Shown in pieces: positions 1 through 6,027 of a DNA stretch of 9,074 nt. The first letter of the stretch is position 1. The number at the start of each line of letters is the position of its first letter. This DNA comes from Lachnospiraceae bacterium. GTDB lineage: Bacteria; Bacillota; Clostridia; Lachnospirales; Lachnospiraceae. Where the stretch lies: the NCBI GenBank assembly GCA_017476305.1, contig JAFVAA010000426.1, positions 1 to 9,074 on the forward strand. Reading direction: 5' to 3'. The position numbers were made by a program, and so were the translations under genes. Under the pieces are notes generated by a model that saw only the letters and a program-made list of their open reading frames with translations, was not told where the DNA came from and made no database searches.

Positions 1-17
1 ATCTTGAAAAGCTGTAA

Positions 18-41
18 AGACAGCAAATTTCAGAGCTGTCT
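18..41. repeat. Short inverted repeat (hairpin) upstream of the first gene
   Basis: AGACAGC (18-24) pairs perfectly with GCTGTCT (35-41) around a 10-base loop. No T-tract follows, so it is not a convincing terminator. It lies about 65 bases upstream of the first gene and could be an operator or mRNA leader element. Its role is unknown. Confidence 0.35.
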
Positions 42-104
42 GAAAGTGAATGATACTTGTGATAAATGGGTGGGAAAATACAACAGAACTGAGAGGAAAA
101 GGAA

Positions 105-1610
105 ATGAGAAAGGGTAGAAAATTTTTATGTAGTATTTTAATCCTGTGTCTGTGCTTATGTGCAGAACCTGCGAACCTTCATCGTGTAAATGCAGCCGGG
201 GATGACGGCTATAGTTATGATGATTATGGCTACGACGATGATGATTATGGCTATGACGATGATGATTATGGCTATGACGATGACGATGATGATGACTACG
301 ACGATGACGATAGAAGATCCGGCTATGATGATTATACCAACCCGGATGCGCAGGAGGAAATCACAGGAAGGAAAATCATGCTGGGAACTCAGGGGGCAGA
401 GGAGGAAATCTTTATTACCTATGGGGAGCAGGGAAAGTTCAAGCTGGATCTGGAGAGTGCAGATTCTGTTTATGCTCCATTTAAGGAGCAGATTGCCTAT
501 GTACAGTATACATATAGTGATTTCGATGATGAGAGTATGACATTAGAGAAAAATGGTGTCTTTACGACAAGAGGTCTGGGGAAAAATACCGTTATTGTGA
601 CGGCATATAATTCGCAATGGGAAAGAATCGAGGGATTAGAGGAAAAAAGCTATTCCATCACGATAAATGTGAACATGTCCGGAGTTAAACTGGCGACCAA
701 AAAATTTACGGAATATGTAGCGGCAGACGATGGTTATGCAGATACTTCCTTTTCTACAAAGATTACCGGATTGCCAAAAAATATATCAGAGGATACTCCT
801 GGTTTTACGTATTCCGTCACTGCGGCAAATCGCGCAATGGATGTAAGTGCAGAGCTTTATAATGGCGTACTGTATTTTGAAGTCTCGGGAACAGGAACTA
901 CCCGTGTGACGGTCGTGCTGAATGGGAAAACGTTTTCTGTCACGATTTCGGTAAAAGAGGTCAAATTTAAGGGTTCCACTTCTTTTTATATGACACCCGG
1001 AAAGTCAAAGACTTTAAAGGTGAAAAATGGATCCAGTGCTATATGGAAAAGTTCGAATAAAAAGGTCATATCTGTTACTAAAAAGGGAAAGATCAAGGCA
1101 AAAAGGGCAGGAAATGCGGTCATCACAGCCAAGGTCGGGAAAATTTATGTGGGCTGCGTGGTTTCTGTAGTATCTGCAAAAAGATTGAAGGTAGTAAAGA
1201 GAGCCAGATATATTGGAACACATTGGACATACAGCCAGCCAAAGAGGATGCAGAAAAATTATTATGACTGCAGTGCGCTGGTATGGAAAGCATATCAAAA
1301 GGAAGGCAAATCCTTCGGTTCGAAAAACTATGCACCAGTAGCTGCAGATGTGGCGAAGTACTGTGCGGATCATAAAAAGATAGTAAAAGGGGATGGCTGG
1401 AAAAATATCCAGAAAATGAAATACCTGCCAGGAGCACTGACTTTTAAGACCGGAGCAAAAAACGGACGATATAAAGGGATTTCTCATGTAGAGATGTTTA
1501 TTGGCTATACTCTGGAGAGCCTGGATTCCAATGGGAAAGCGTCTTTGGGCACAAAGTGGGCAGCCAGGGACGATAATTATGATTTTGGTGAGGTATGGGC
1601 GCAGCCTTAG
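105..1610 (+). CDS. Secreted Asp/Tyr-rich protein with Big_2 domain and C-terminal NlpC/P60-like cell-wall hydrolase domain
   Basis: A 501-residue exported protein. Residues 1-31 form a signal peptide: basic start, hydrophobic Cys/Leu-rich core, possible cleavage near VNA-A. Residues 34-77 are a low-complexity Asp/Tyr/Gly tract built of GYDDDDY units. A middle beta-rich region (about 90-285) has no family I recognise. Residues about 285-357 look like a bacterial Ig-like (Big_2) domain, with the typical pattern of W-x-S-S-N, V-x-V, G-x-I-x-A and G-x-A-x-I-T-A. The C-terminus (about 365-501) resembles NlpC/P60 endopeptidases: YDCSALVWKAY supplies the candidate nucleophile Cys389 and ISHVEMFIGY the candidate His461. 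By inference it cleaves peptidoglycan stem peptides outside the cell; the acidic tract may bind Ca2+ or wall polymers. The start has GAGAGGAAAAGGA just upstream. The gene converges on the DUF3810 gene with 26 bases between. The hydrolase assignment is good but the third catalytic residue is not clear. Confidence 0.85.
   Translation: MRKGRKFLCSILILCLCLCAEPANLHRVNAAGDDGYSYDDYGYDDDDYGYDDDDYGYDDDDDDDYDDDDRRSGYDDYTNPDAQEEITGRKIMLGTQGAEEEIFITYGEQGKFKLDLESADSVYAPFKEQIAYVQYTYSDFDDESMTLEKNGVFTTRGLGKNTVIVTAYNSQWERIEGLEEKSYSITINVNMSGVKLATKKFTEYVAADDGYADTSFSTKITGLPKNISEDTPGFTYSVTAANRAMDVSAELYNGVLYFEVSGTGTTRVTVVLNGKTFSVTISVKEVKFKGSTSFYMTPGKSKTLKVKNGSSAIWKSSNKKVISVTKKGKIKAKRAGNAVITAKVGKIYVGCVVSVVSAKRLKVVKRARYIGTHWTYSQPKRMQKNYYDCSALVWKAYQKEGKSFGSKNYAPVAADVAKYCADHKKIVKGDGWKNIQKMKYLPGALTFKTGAKNGRYKGISHVEMFIGYTLESLDSNGKASLGTKWAARDDNYDFGEVWAQP
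225..287 (+). repeat. In-frame 21-bp tandem repeat encoding YGYDDDD
   Basis: Three consecutive 21-bp units (225-245, 246-266, 267-287), each reading TATGGCTAYGACGATGAYGA followed by T, encode Tyr-Gly-Tyr-Asp4. The copies differ only at silent GAT/GAC and TAT/TAC positions. They run into a further Asp-rich stretch to about 314. Because the unit is a multiple of three, copy-number change would lengthen or shorten the acidic tract without breaking the frame. Confidence 0.85.
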
Positions 1611-1636
1611 TTTTTCAACAGTACATGGCAGCCCCG

Positions 1637-2815
1637 TTAGTGGGTAGGAAAGCTCTCTGTTTGGGAAGAGGTATCATAATATTCCAGCAGGAGCTGCACG
1701 ACACCATCATAACCGTTTTCTTTTAAAACATCGCTCTGTGTACTCCAGCCGACATCGGCGGCATTTTCGGCAACATCGGAGTATTTCTGGAGTGGATGTG
1801 AGGTGGAGGAATAGGATTTCTCCACCTTTTTTCTTTCCTCTTTTTCATCCAGGGCAATCTGTGCGTCTAATCTGGTATTTCGGTACTCCTCGATGAGGCT
1901 TTTGTCAATATCCGGACTAGAAAGGGCAGATACATATGCATCATCAATATAGAAAAAGATGGTGTGGAAAGCGGAATAGCGCAGTACCGGATCACTACTG
2001 CCCGAACAGGCCAGATAGCTTAAGAAGTTTGCCTCATTTTCCTGGTAGTAGCCCTGATGATGTGCGGATTCATGTGCATAAAGACTGGGGAAATATAAAC
2101 TGGTTATGTATTTATTATAGGTGATTTCCATCGTATAAGGGTAAGTATAGCCGCCAATGTCCATCCACCGGAGGACATCGGAGCAGAGTGCCGGTTTGAT
2201 GGTGGGATAGAAGCCCTTTAATCTGGGATATCTGTCAGAGATGGCTTTCATGGCTTCGATGGTTTTCTGCTCTGTGTTTTCCTTGGTATCGAATATAATA
2301 TGTCCGTCTTCATCACGTGGTACCTGCCTGCAGGCTTCGTTCAGGTGATTCACTGTATCCAGCCAAAGCGCACGGAGATTTTCTGTAGAATATTCTTTTT
2401 CGAAATGTCCGGATTCTCCTAAAAGACTGCTGCGAAAAGGGATTCCCCATTGAAGCGTATAGGTGAGGAGAAAACATGTACAGACGAGGGGCAGACTTTT
2501 AAAGTAAATTTTGGTAAAACGGGCATAGCCTCGTGATTTTTTGAAAGGAAACAGCAAAAGGGCAAAGGAGAAAGACAGGAGCAGAAAAATACCGCCAACA
2601 TACATAAAGATTTCTCCGAGAGAAAAAGGAAGAATGTTTGTTGATCTTCCGAAAAAATCAGAGAGAACGGCATAGACCGTATTTGTATATCCGTTACAAA
2701 AATCCTCATTAAATGCCAAAAGATTCAAAAGGAGGCTAAGTGAAAAAAGACTGACCAGACATAGCAGATATTTACTTGATTTTATGTAATGCAAAATTTT
2801 TTGTAGTTTCTTCAT
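1637..2815 (-). CDS. DUF3810-family membrane protein with HExxH metalloprotease motif
   Basis: A 392-residue protein. The N-terminal third is membrane-embedded, with hydrophobic segments near residues 17-34, 60-90 and 106-121. The remainder is soluble. Residues 247-270 carry the hallmark A-HESAH-HQG followed by ENEANFLSYLAC. H248, E249 and H252 form an HExxH zinc site, and E259 or E261 would be the third ligand, as in gluzincins. This is the DUF3810 pattern, a family whose substrate is not established. By inference it is a membrane-anchored zinc peptidase. The frame stays open 24 codons further upstream, but the ATG at 2815 is chosen because AGGAG lies 7 bases before it and a plausible promoter overlaps the upstream codons. 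The C-terminal tail is hydrophilic and probably disordered. It is transcribed towards the NlpC/P60 gene and away from the lipoprotein operon. Confidence 0.85.
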   Translation of the reverse strand: MKKLQKILHYIKSSKYLLCLVSLFSLSLLLNLLAFNEDFCNGYTNTVYAVLSDFFGRSTNILPFSLGEIFMYVGGIFLLLSFSFALLLFPFKKSRGYARFTKIYFKSLPLVCTCFLLTYTLQWGIPFRSSLLGESGHFEKEYSTENLRALWLDTVNHLNEACRQVPRDEDGHIIFDTKENTEQKTIEAMKAISDRYPRLKGFYPTIKPALCSDVLRWMDIGGYTYPYTMEITYNKYITSLYFPSLYAHESAHHQGYYQENEANFLSYLACSGSSDPVLRYSAFHTIFFYIDDAYVSALSSPDIDKSLIEEYRNTRLDAQIALDEKEERKKVEKSYSSTSHPLQKYSDVAENAADVGWSTQSDVLKENGYDGVVQLLLEYYDTSSQTESFPTH

Positions 2816-2852
2816 AGCTTTTCTCCTAATGTTTGCTTTTGCTTTCATAACT

Positions 2853-2881
2853 ATTGTACCATAATGTTTCCGTTTCTCCAA
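2853..2881 (-). promoter_or_regulatory. Candidate promoter of the DUF3810 gene
   Basis: Read on the minus strand: TTGGAG (2876-2881), a 17-base spacer, then TACAAT (2853-2858). The -10 box matches TATAAT at five of six positions and the -35 box matches three of six. Transcription would start about 30 bases upstream of the ATG at 2815, which supports that start over the longer reading frame. Confidence 0.45.
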
Positions 2882-3003
2882 TAGCAAAAAAATTCCATTT
2901 TTAGTGTAAAACGTAACCTTTTTGCTATTTATTTTCTTACCTCTATGCGATTTAATGAACTGTCCCCCAGGTGTATAGCTTCACTTTAAAGAAAAAAAGG
3001 AAA

Positions 3004-3022
3004 TTTATTGCTTTACGATAAA
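3004..3022. promoter_or_regulatory. Operator O1, 19-bp inverted repeat upstream of the -35 box
   Basis: TTTATTGCTTTACGATAAA is an imperfect palindrome (TTTATYG n5 CRATAAA). Its reverse complement matches the site at 3060-3078 at 17 of 19 positions, so the two sites face each other across the promoter. It ends 6 bases before the -35 box. The binding protein is inferred to be the HTH regulator encoded at 4312-4539. Confidence 0.65.
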
Positions 3023-3028
3023 TTTTTA

Positions 3029-3056
3029 TTGACAAAGGAATTATTTATGTTATAAT
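3029..3056 (+). promoter_or_regulatory. Strong sigma-A promoter of the lipoprotein-DUF2975-HTH cluster
   Basis: TTGACA (3029-3034) and TATAAT (3051-3056) are both exact consensus hexamers, separated by 16 bases. The predicted start near 3063 gives a leader of about 57 bases to the ATG at 3120. The predicted start falls inside operator O2, so a repressor bound there should block initiation. Confidence 0.85.
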
Positions 3057-3059
3057 GGA

Positions 3060-3078
3060 TTTATCGTAAGACAATAAA
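3060..3078. promoter_or_regulatory. Operator O2, 19-bp inverted repeat over the transcription start
   Basis: TTTATCGTAAGACAATAAA pairs with itself at all but two of nine base pairs around a central base. It is the inverted near-copy of O1 (17 of 19 identical). It begins 4 bases after the -10 box and so covers the predicted +1 site, a classic repressor position. Confidence 0.7.
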
Positions 3079-3080
3079 AT

Positions 3081-3099
3081 CATTTTGCGAAACGATAAT
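3081..3099. promoter_or_regulatory. Possible weak third operator (O3)
   Basis: CATTTTGCGAAACGATAAT shares 12 of 19 positions with O1, including the conserved ACGATAA half-site and TTGC. Its centre is 21 bases (two helical turns) from the centre of O2, which would suit side-by-side binding. The other half-site is degenerate, so this is a lower-confidence call. Confidence 0.4.
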
Positions 3100-3119
3100 T
3101 CAAGAAGCGAGGTGAGGGG

Positions 3120-3602
3120 ATGAGGAAAGGAGTTTTTTTGTGTGCGCTCGGCTGCGTTTTTCTTTTGACCGGCTGCATGGGGAGGATTGACCGGACGCTT
3201 CCGGAAAATGCGATTAAATTCGAGTGGCAGGTGGCACCGGGCTTTACGGAGAAGATGGCAGAGGATGCGGTCGGGGGAGGTGCCGGCACGGGAATTACCT
3301 ATCGTAACCGGTTGTATGTGACCTATGCGGGGATTAAAAATTTTCTGCCTGGAAATGAGATTGGAAAGTGCATCGGTTTTGCGGGAAATCCTGAAGACGG
3401 ACCAGAAGAAGCGGGAGACCGGGTGTATCTTTTAAAGAATGACGGTTCCTGTGATTATCTTTACTACGAAACGATATCCGGTCTGATGGATGTCCGGTGG
3501 TTTCTAAGGGCGGCAGATACGAAGGGGAGAAAGATAAAGAGATATTCTTTCATGGATTCTTCGGCATATACCGGTGCAGGAACCTTTTGGGGAGAGGAGT
3601 AA
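3120..3602 (+). CDS. Small lipoprotein of unknown function, first gene of the DUF2975/HTH cluster
   Basis: A 160-residue protein with a clear lipoprotein signal: MRKG, a hydrophobic core, then LLTGC with the lipidated cysteine at position 19. The mature part (about 141 residues) has alternating aromatic and charged beta-type segments and two further cysteines (C84 and C111) that might pair. I recognise no domain. GAGGTGAGGGG lies directly before the ATG. It is the first gene after the strong operator-flanked promoter at 3029-3056 and is followed 44 bases later by the DUF2975 gene, so it is presumably co-transcribed. It should be anchored to the outer face of the membrane. Its role is unknown; one inference is that it is an extracytoplasmic partner or sensor for the DUF2975 membrane protein. 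Confidence 0.75.
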   Translation: MRKGVFLCALGCVFLLTGCMGRIDRTLPENAIKFEWQVAPGFTEKMAEDAVGGGAGTGITYRNRLYVTYAGIKNFLPGNEIGKCIGFAGNPEDGPEEAGDRVYLLKNDGSCDYLYYETISGLMDVRWFLRAADTKGRKIKRYSFMDSSAYTGAGTFWGEE

Positions 3603-3646
3603 GAGGAGCAAATGGCAGGAAGTATTTTTAGAATGGAGGGAAGGAA

Positions 3647-4126
3647 ATGGAACAAAAAAGTTTATCAAGATTATTAAAGGGCATTGTCGCAGGTGCAGGC
3701 ATCTGTGGTTTGATCATTTATTTGATTTTACTACCATATATCGGGCAGGGAATTTTGGCAGATTATCCGGAGTTTTCTGACCGGTATTATCCGTGGCTGG
3801 TTTTTCTGTGGATTACGGGGATTCCCTGCTATGTAGCACTGTTTTTCGGGTGGCAGATTGCAGAGAGCATCGGAAGGGATGAATCCTTTACGAATCAAAA
3901 TGCACAGCGGTTAAAGAAAATTTCCTATCTGGCAATCGGGGATGCAGCATTTTTCTTTATCGGGAATCTGGTGTATCTGTGTATGAATATGAATCATCCG
4001 GGAGTTGTGATTTTTTCACTGTTTGTGGTATTTGTCGGGATTGTTATTTCCGTGATTGCAGCAGCACTTTCCCATTTGGTAAAGAAGGCGGCAGTTTTAC
4101 AGGAGGAAAGTGATTTGACGATATAA
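3647..4126 (+). CDS. DUF2975-family four-helix membrane protein
   Basis: A 159-residue integral membrane protein with four predicted helices: about residues 12-34, 48-70, 92-112 and 119-145. Between helices 2 and 3 lies GWQIAESIGRDESFTNQNAQRLKKIS, the DUF2975 signature (here W68 to S93). A short charged tail follows the last helix. DUF2975 proteins are typically encoded next to a small YozG-type HTH regulator, and that arrangement is present here at 4312-4539. Their biochemical role is not established; a membrane sensor or sequestering partner of the regulator is an inference. GGAGGGAAGGAA precedes the ATG. Unlike many such pairs, 185 bases separate this gene from the regulator rather than a tight overlap. 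Confidence 0.85.
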   Translation: MEQKSLSRLLKGIVAGAGICGLIIYLILLPYIGQGILADYPEFSDRYYPWLVFLWITGIPCYVALFFGWQIAESIGRDESFTNQNAQRLKKISYLAIGDAAFFFIGNLVYLCMNMNHPGVVIFSLFVVFVGIVISVIAAALSHLVKKAAVLQEESDLTI

Positions 4127-4311
4127 GCGTTTCTTTTCACAGACGGAAGATGGGCTATGGCAGTTGTGAATGGTAATTAACCGTTTATATGTGCGGTTTG
4201 CGGGAGAGAGGCGTTTTCGTGATAATGTGTGAGGATGATTGGATTTGGTATTGGATTATATGGATCGCTTTAAAATGAAAAAGGGAGCGGTCAGAAAGGA
4301 GGAAACCTGGG

Positions 4312-4539
4312 ATGGAAGAGGAGGTATTACCGGGAGAGATTGTTTTTAATATAGATGTGATGTTAGCGAAACGGAAGATGAGTGTGACAGAGCTTGCAGA
4401 GCGGGTGGGGATTACGATAGCCAATATGTCTGTGCTAAAGACCGGAAAGGCAAAGGCGTTAAAGATTTCTACGCTGATTAAAATCTGTCATGCATTGGAT
4501 TGTCAGCCGGGAGATCTTTTAGAATACAGAGAAAAATAG
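4312..4539 (+). CDS. YozG-like Cro/CI-type HTH transcriptional regulator
   Basis: A 75-residue DNA-binding protein that is almost entirely one helix-turn-helix domain (HTH_26 / Xre type). The helices run through DVMLAKRKM (about 15-23), SVTELAERVG (24-33), ITIANMSVLKTGKAKAL (34-50, recognition helix region) and STLIKICHALDCQPGDLLEY (53-72). This closely follows the YozG pattern, but relatives usually begin near the residue here numbered 11, so the leading MEEEVLPGEI is an N-terminal extension. The ATG at 4312 is supported by AAAGGAGG nine bases upstream. It probably binds as a dimer and autoregulates the cluster through O1/O2 at 3004-3078; this is inferred from position and symmetry. The 185 bases before it contain no convincing promoter or terminator, only a weak AACCG/CGGTT inverted repeat. 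Confidence 0.9.
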   Translation: MEEEVLPGEIVFNIDVMLAKRKMSVTELAERVGITIANMSVLKTGKAKALKISTLIKICHALDCQPGDLLEYREK

Positions 4540-4626
4540 TGTGCTATATTGTGCTTGCTAAGCCGGGAAAAAGGACAGTCCTATTATAGCGACAGGAAGG
4601 CTTATTTTGGCAAGAAGGTGATAGCG

Positions 4627-4642
4627 ATATAGCGTGCTATAT
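4627..4642. promoter_or_regulatory. Palindrome ATATAGC-GT-GCTATAT, candidate operator
   Basis: Two perfect 7-base arms flank a 2-base centre, 47 bases upstream of the ATG at 4690. The right arm belongs to GTGCTATAT, which also occurs at 4541-4549 directly after the HTH gene's stop codon, and ATAGCGA/TATAGCGA recurs nearby (around 4584 and 4621). The clustering suggests a protein-binding site controlling the next gene. It differs from the O1/O2 operators, so a different regulator would be expected. Confidence 0.4.
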
Positions 4643-4689
4643 AAGTGCTGAAATGGAATAGTTTTACCGGAGCTTAGGGAGGGAAAAGG

Positions 4690-5256
4690 ATGATTGGACT
4701 GGTACGCTTTTTTTTCATGCAAATTATTTTTATATGGCTGTTTGGAGCCTGTGTGTCTGGCGCAGATATGAAAAAAGAAGTAACGCATATGAGGGAGCAG
4801 ATAGAGCTTTCCCTGATTGCTGACTATGAGCAGTTTTTCGGGAATCCGGAAAGAAAATATCTTGCAAGGGCAGAATGGATGAGTGGTCTTACGTTGGATG
4901 GCGGGGAAATTCTGGAGACGGAGGATTCTCACGGAGGTTTTTTAGGCGATGGACATACCATTTTAAGGGTTCAGTATGATGATGACGTTTTTCAAAAGCT
5001 CGTAAAGAATGTGCAGGGAAAAGAATACTGGCATGCCCTTCCTTTTCCGGAGGATGCCAGGGGATGGTTTACAGATGGGGCAGGAGAGGAGCTGGAGCTT
5101 CCGGAGGATGGTTTTTATTTTCTATACGACCGTCACTCCGAAGCGGATACCCCTTATGATGAGATGGAAATTTTTGAGCGGTATAGTGTGAATTTTTCCG
5201 CTGCTTTTTTGGATACGGAAAGGAACCGGTTACTTTATATAGAAGAGGATAGCTAA
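4690..5256 (+). CDS. Exported or membrane-anchored protein with an SHGGFLGDGH motif, function unknown
   Basis: A 188-residue protein. Residues 4-20 are hydrophobic and aromatic, ending in LFGAC (Cys21). The lipobox is imperfect (Phe at -3), so either a lipoprotein or an N-terminal anchor is possible. The mature part contains D79-S-H-G-G-F-L-G-D-G-H, resembling a D-x-HGGFHGDG motif I associate with uncharacterised Firmicutes proteins. It is followed by a beta region with YW-x-ALPFPED (113-122) and a C-terminal LLYIEEDS. I assign no enzymatic function. GGGAGGGAAAAGG precedes the ATG. The next gene starts only 18 bases after its stop, so the two are probably co-transcribed. It may have its own regulation through the palindrome at 4627-4642. 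Confidence 0.75.
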   Translation: MIGLVRFFFMQIIFIWLFGACVSGADMKKEVTHMREQIELSLIADYEQFFGNPERKYLARAEWMSGLTLDGGEILETEDSHGGFLGDGHTILRVQYDDDVFQKLVKNVQGKEYWHALPFPEDARGWFTDGAGEELELPEDGFYFLYDRHSEADTPYDEMEIFERYSVNFSAAFLDTERNRLLYIEEDS

Positions 5257-5274
5257 GAGGGGAGGGGATGGTTT

Positions 5275-5454
5275 GTGGGATTTACAAGCATATTGCTTTT
5301 TTTCCTGTTTGTGGGTTTTCTTTTGACAGTAGTTTTGTGTGCCAGGTTAAGAAAACAGAAAAAGGGAAGGTTGGCAGCTGTAGTAATTGGAGGGTATATA
5401 TTCGGTCTGTTTGTGGTATTTTATGCACTTATTGAGTTTATCACAAGAATGTGA
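5275..5454 (+). CDS. 59-residue two-helix membrane protein with GTG start
   Basis: A reading frame beginning GTG GGA TTT ACA and ending TGA at 5452-5454. It encodes an N-terminal hydrophobic helix (about residues 3-22), a basic loop ARLRKQKKGR (23-32) and a second hydrophobic helix (about 34-56). The basic loop predicts a cytoplasmic hairpin between two membrane spans. A very strong GGGGAGGGGA ends 6 bases before the GTG. The ATG at 5268 is in another frame that stops after 19 codons, so GTG is preferred. It follows the exported protein by 18 bases and is probably translated from the same mRNA. The function is unknown; small membrane partners of this type often modulate neighbouring envelope proteins, which is inference here. 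Transposase-derived sequence begins almost immediately after its stop. Confidence 0.65.
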   Translation: MGFTSILLFFLFVGFLLTVVLCARLRKQKKGRLAAVVIGGYIFGLFVVFYALIEFITRM

Positions 5455-5471
5455 GGAAAACTGTGTCTGTT

Positions 5472-5756
5472 ATGCACAACAGAAGCAAAAAGCAGGCGTA
5501 CTTTGCCATGAAATACCGACGGATAAGAAAAAGACGTGGACATAAAAAAGCAATTATTGCCATTGCCCGTATGATGATGGTCAGCCTCTATCACATGATA
5601 AAAAATAAAAAGCCGTTTACACCATGCGACTATGAGGAACTGATGAACCCACAAAAACATCCCGAAAAGGTTGTTCTTAATGATGCCAACGTATTTGAAT
5701 ATTTAAAGTCACAAGGTTATGATATAACTTCATTGGTTATAAGCAACGATAACTGA
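5472..5756 (+). pseudogene. IS110-family transposase, C-terminal remnant
   Basis: About 95 codons remain, with the C-terminal signature of IS110-type transposases: YFAMKYRRIRKRRGHKKAI followed by IAIARMMMVSLYHMIKNKKPF. The tail reads NDANVFEYLKSQGYD. An intact IS110 transposase is about 400 residues, with an N-terminal RuvC-like DEDD domain and a C-terminal Transposase_20 domain. The RuvC-like domain is absent and most or all of Transposase_20 also appears lost, so this piece cannot be active. The frame can be extended to a GTG at 5451 and is closed by a stop at 5433. Recognisable similarity seems to begin around 5472-5500. The break lies within about 20-45 bases of the stop codon of the 59-residue membrane protein, consistent with insertion next to that gene followed by deletion of the 5' part. 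Confidence 0.8.
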
Positions 5757-5958
5757 TGCCTAATTCTTATAATGATACTGTTCAAAGAGCCGAAATTACG
5801 ACTCTTTAGTTAAAGTCACCCTCAAACTCTACGTTTTTTTCACTCTTAAAAATAACACTGGTAAATATCAACCCACGCTTACATAAAATTGTCGCTATAT
5901 AAAAATTCTATTTTAATAGATATGGGAATCTTCATTATCTCAGGGTGAGGGGAGGTTG
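5757..5958. other. Non-coding AT-rich stretch after the IS110 remnant
   Basis: I see no reading frame of note. The stretch runs from the transposase stop to the purine-rich sequence GGTGAGGGGAGG at 5944-5955. It is distinctly AT-rich up to about 5940. It contains the hairpin at 5784-5807 and otherwise no repeat or promoter I can defend. By position it probably includes the right end of the former IS110 element. IS110 elements encode their guide (bridge) RNA in a non-coding end, so relics of that RNA could lie here, but nothing in the sequence proves it. Confidence 0.4.
5784..5807. repeat. Imperfect hairpin just after the transposase stop
   Basis: AAAGAG (5784-5789) pairs with CTCTTT (5802-5807), and the CG at 5791-5792 can pair with the CG at 5799-5800 after a one-base mismatch. 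TAGTTAAAG follows, with no T-tract, so termination is unlikely. It could be an IS end structure or a remnant of the element's non-coding RNA. Confidence 0.4.
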
Positions 5959-6027
5959 ATGGAAAATAGGCGGAATAAGCTTATTTTAGAGGGGTTGAGG
6001 CTTGTTTTCGTGGAATGGGTGTGGTAG
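5959..6027 (+). pseudogene. 22-codon orphan reading frame, possibly the broken start of the cluster's next gene
   Basis: ATG GAA AAT AGG CGG opens a frame of 22 codons (MENRRNKLILEGLRLVFVEW, then V-W) closed by TAG at 6025-6027. It has a basic N-terminus and a hydrophobic end, like the beginning of a membrane protein. GTGAGGGGAGG precedes it, closely resembling the sites before 3120 and 5275 in the upstream cluster, although the GGAGG core is only 3 bases from the ATG. The base composition (G-rich) matches that cluster rather than the AT-rich gene that follows. The inference is that the original operon continued here, was interrupted by the IS110 element, and was truncated when the next segment arrived. 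A true short peptide or chance frame is also possible. Confidence 0.3.

Noticed and set aside
18..41. Hairpin AGACAGC/GCTGTCT as an intrinsic terminator of an upstream gene
   Set aside because: No T-tract follows on either strand, so it is kept only as an inverted repeat.
190..540. Met/Thr-rich 116-residue frame overlapping the start of the first gene
   Set aside because: It is the +1-shifted reading of the GAT/GAC repeat tract (ATGATGATG). It has no ribosome binding site and lies wholly within the secreted protein gene.
1014..1487. Minus-strand frames of 157 and 104 residues under the NlpC/P60 gene
   Set aside because: They lie antisense to a well-supported gene, have no ribosome binding site or domain pattern, and give composition typical of shadow frames.
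2816..2887. Longer N-terminus (24 extra residues) for the DUF3810 protein
   Set aside because: The candidate promoter overlaps these codons, while AGGAG lies 7 bases before the ATG at 2815. The extension has no comparable ribosome binding site.
4189..4278. 29-codon hydrophobic frame (MCGLRERGVFVIMCEDDWIW...) between the DUF2975 and HTH genes
   Set aside because: It has no ribosome binding site before it and an odd Trp-rich composition. It is most likely a chance frame.
5784..5807. Hairpin as a terminator for the upstream cluster
   Set aside because: The stem is interrupted and is followed by TAGTTAAAG rather than a T-run.
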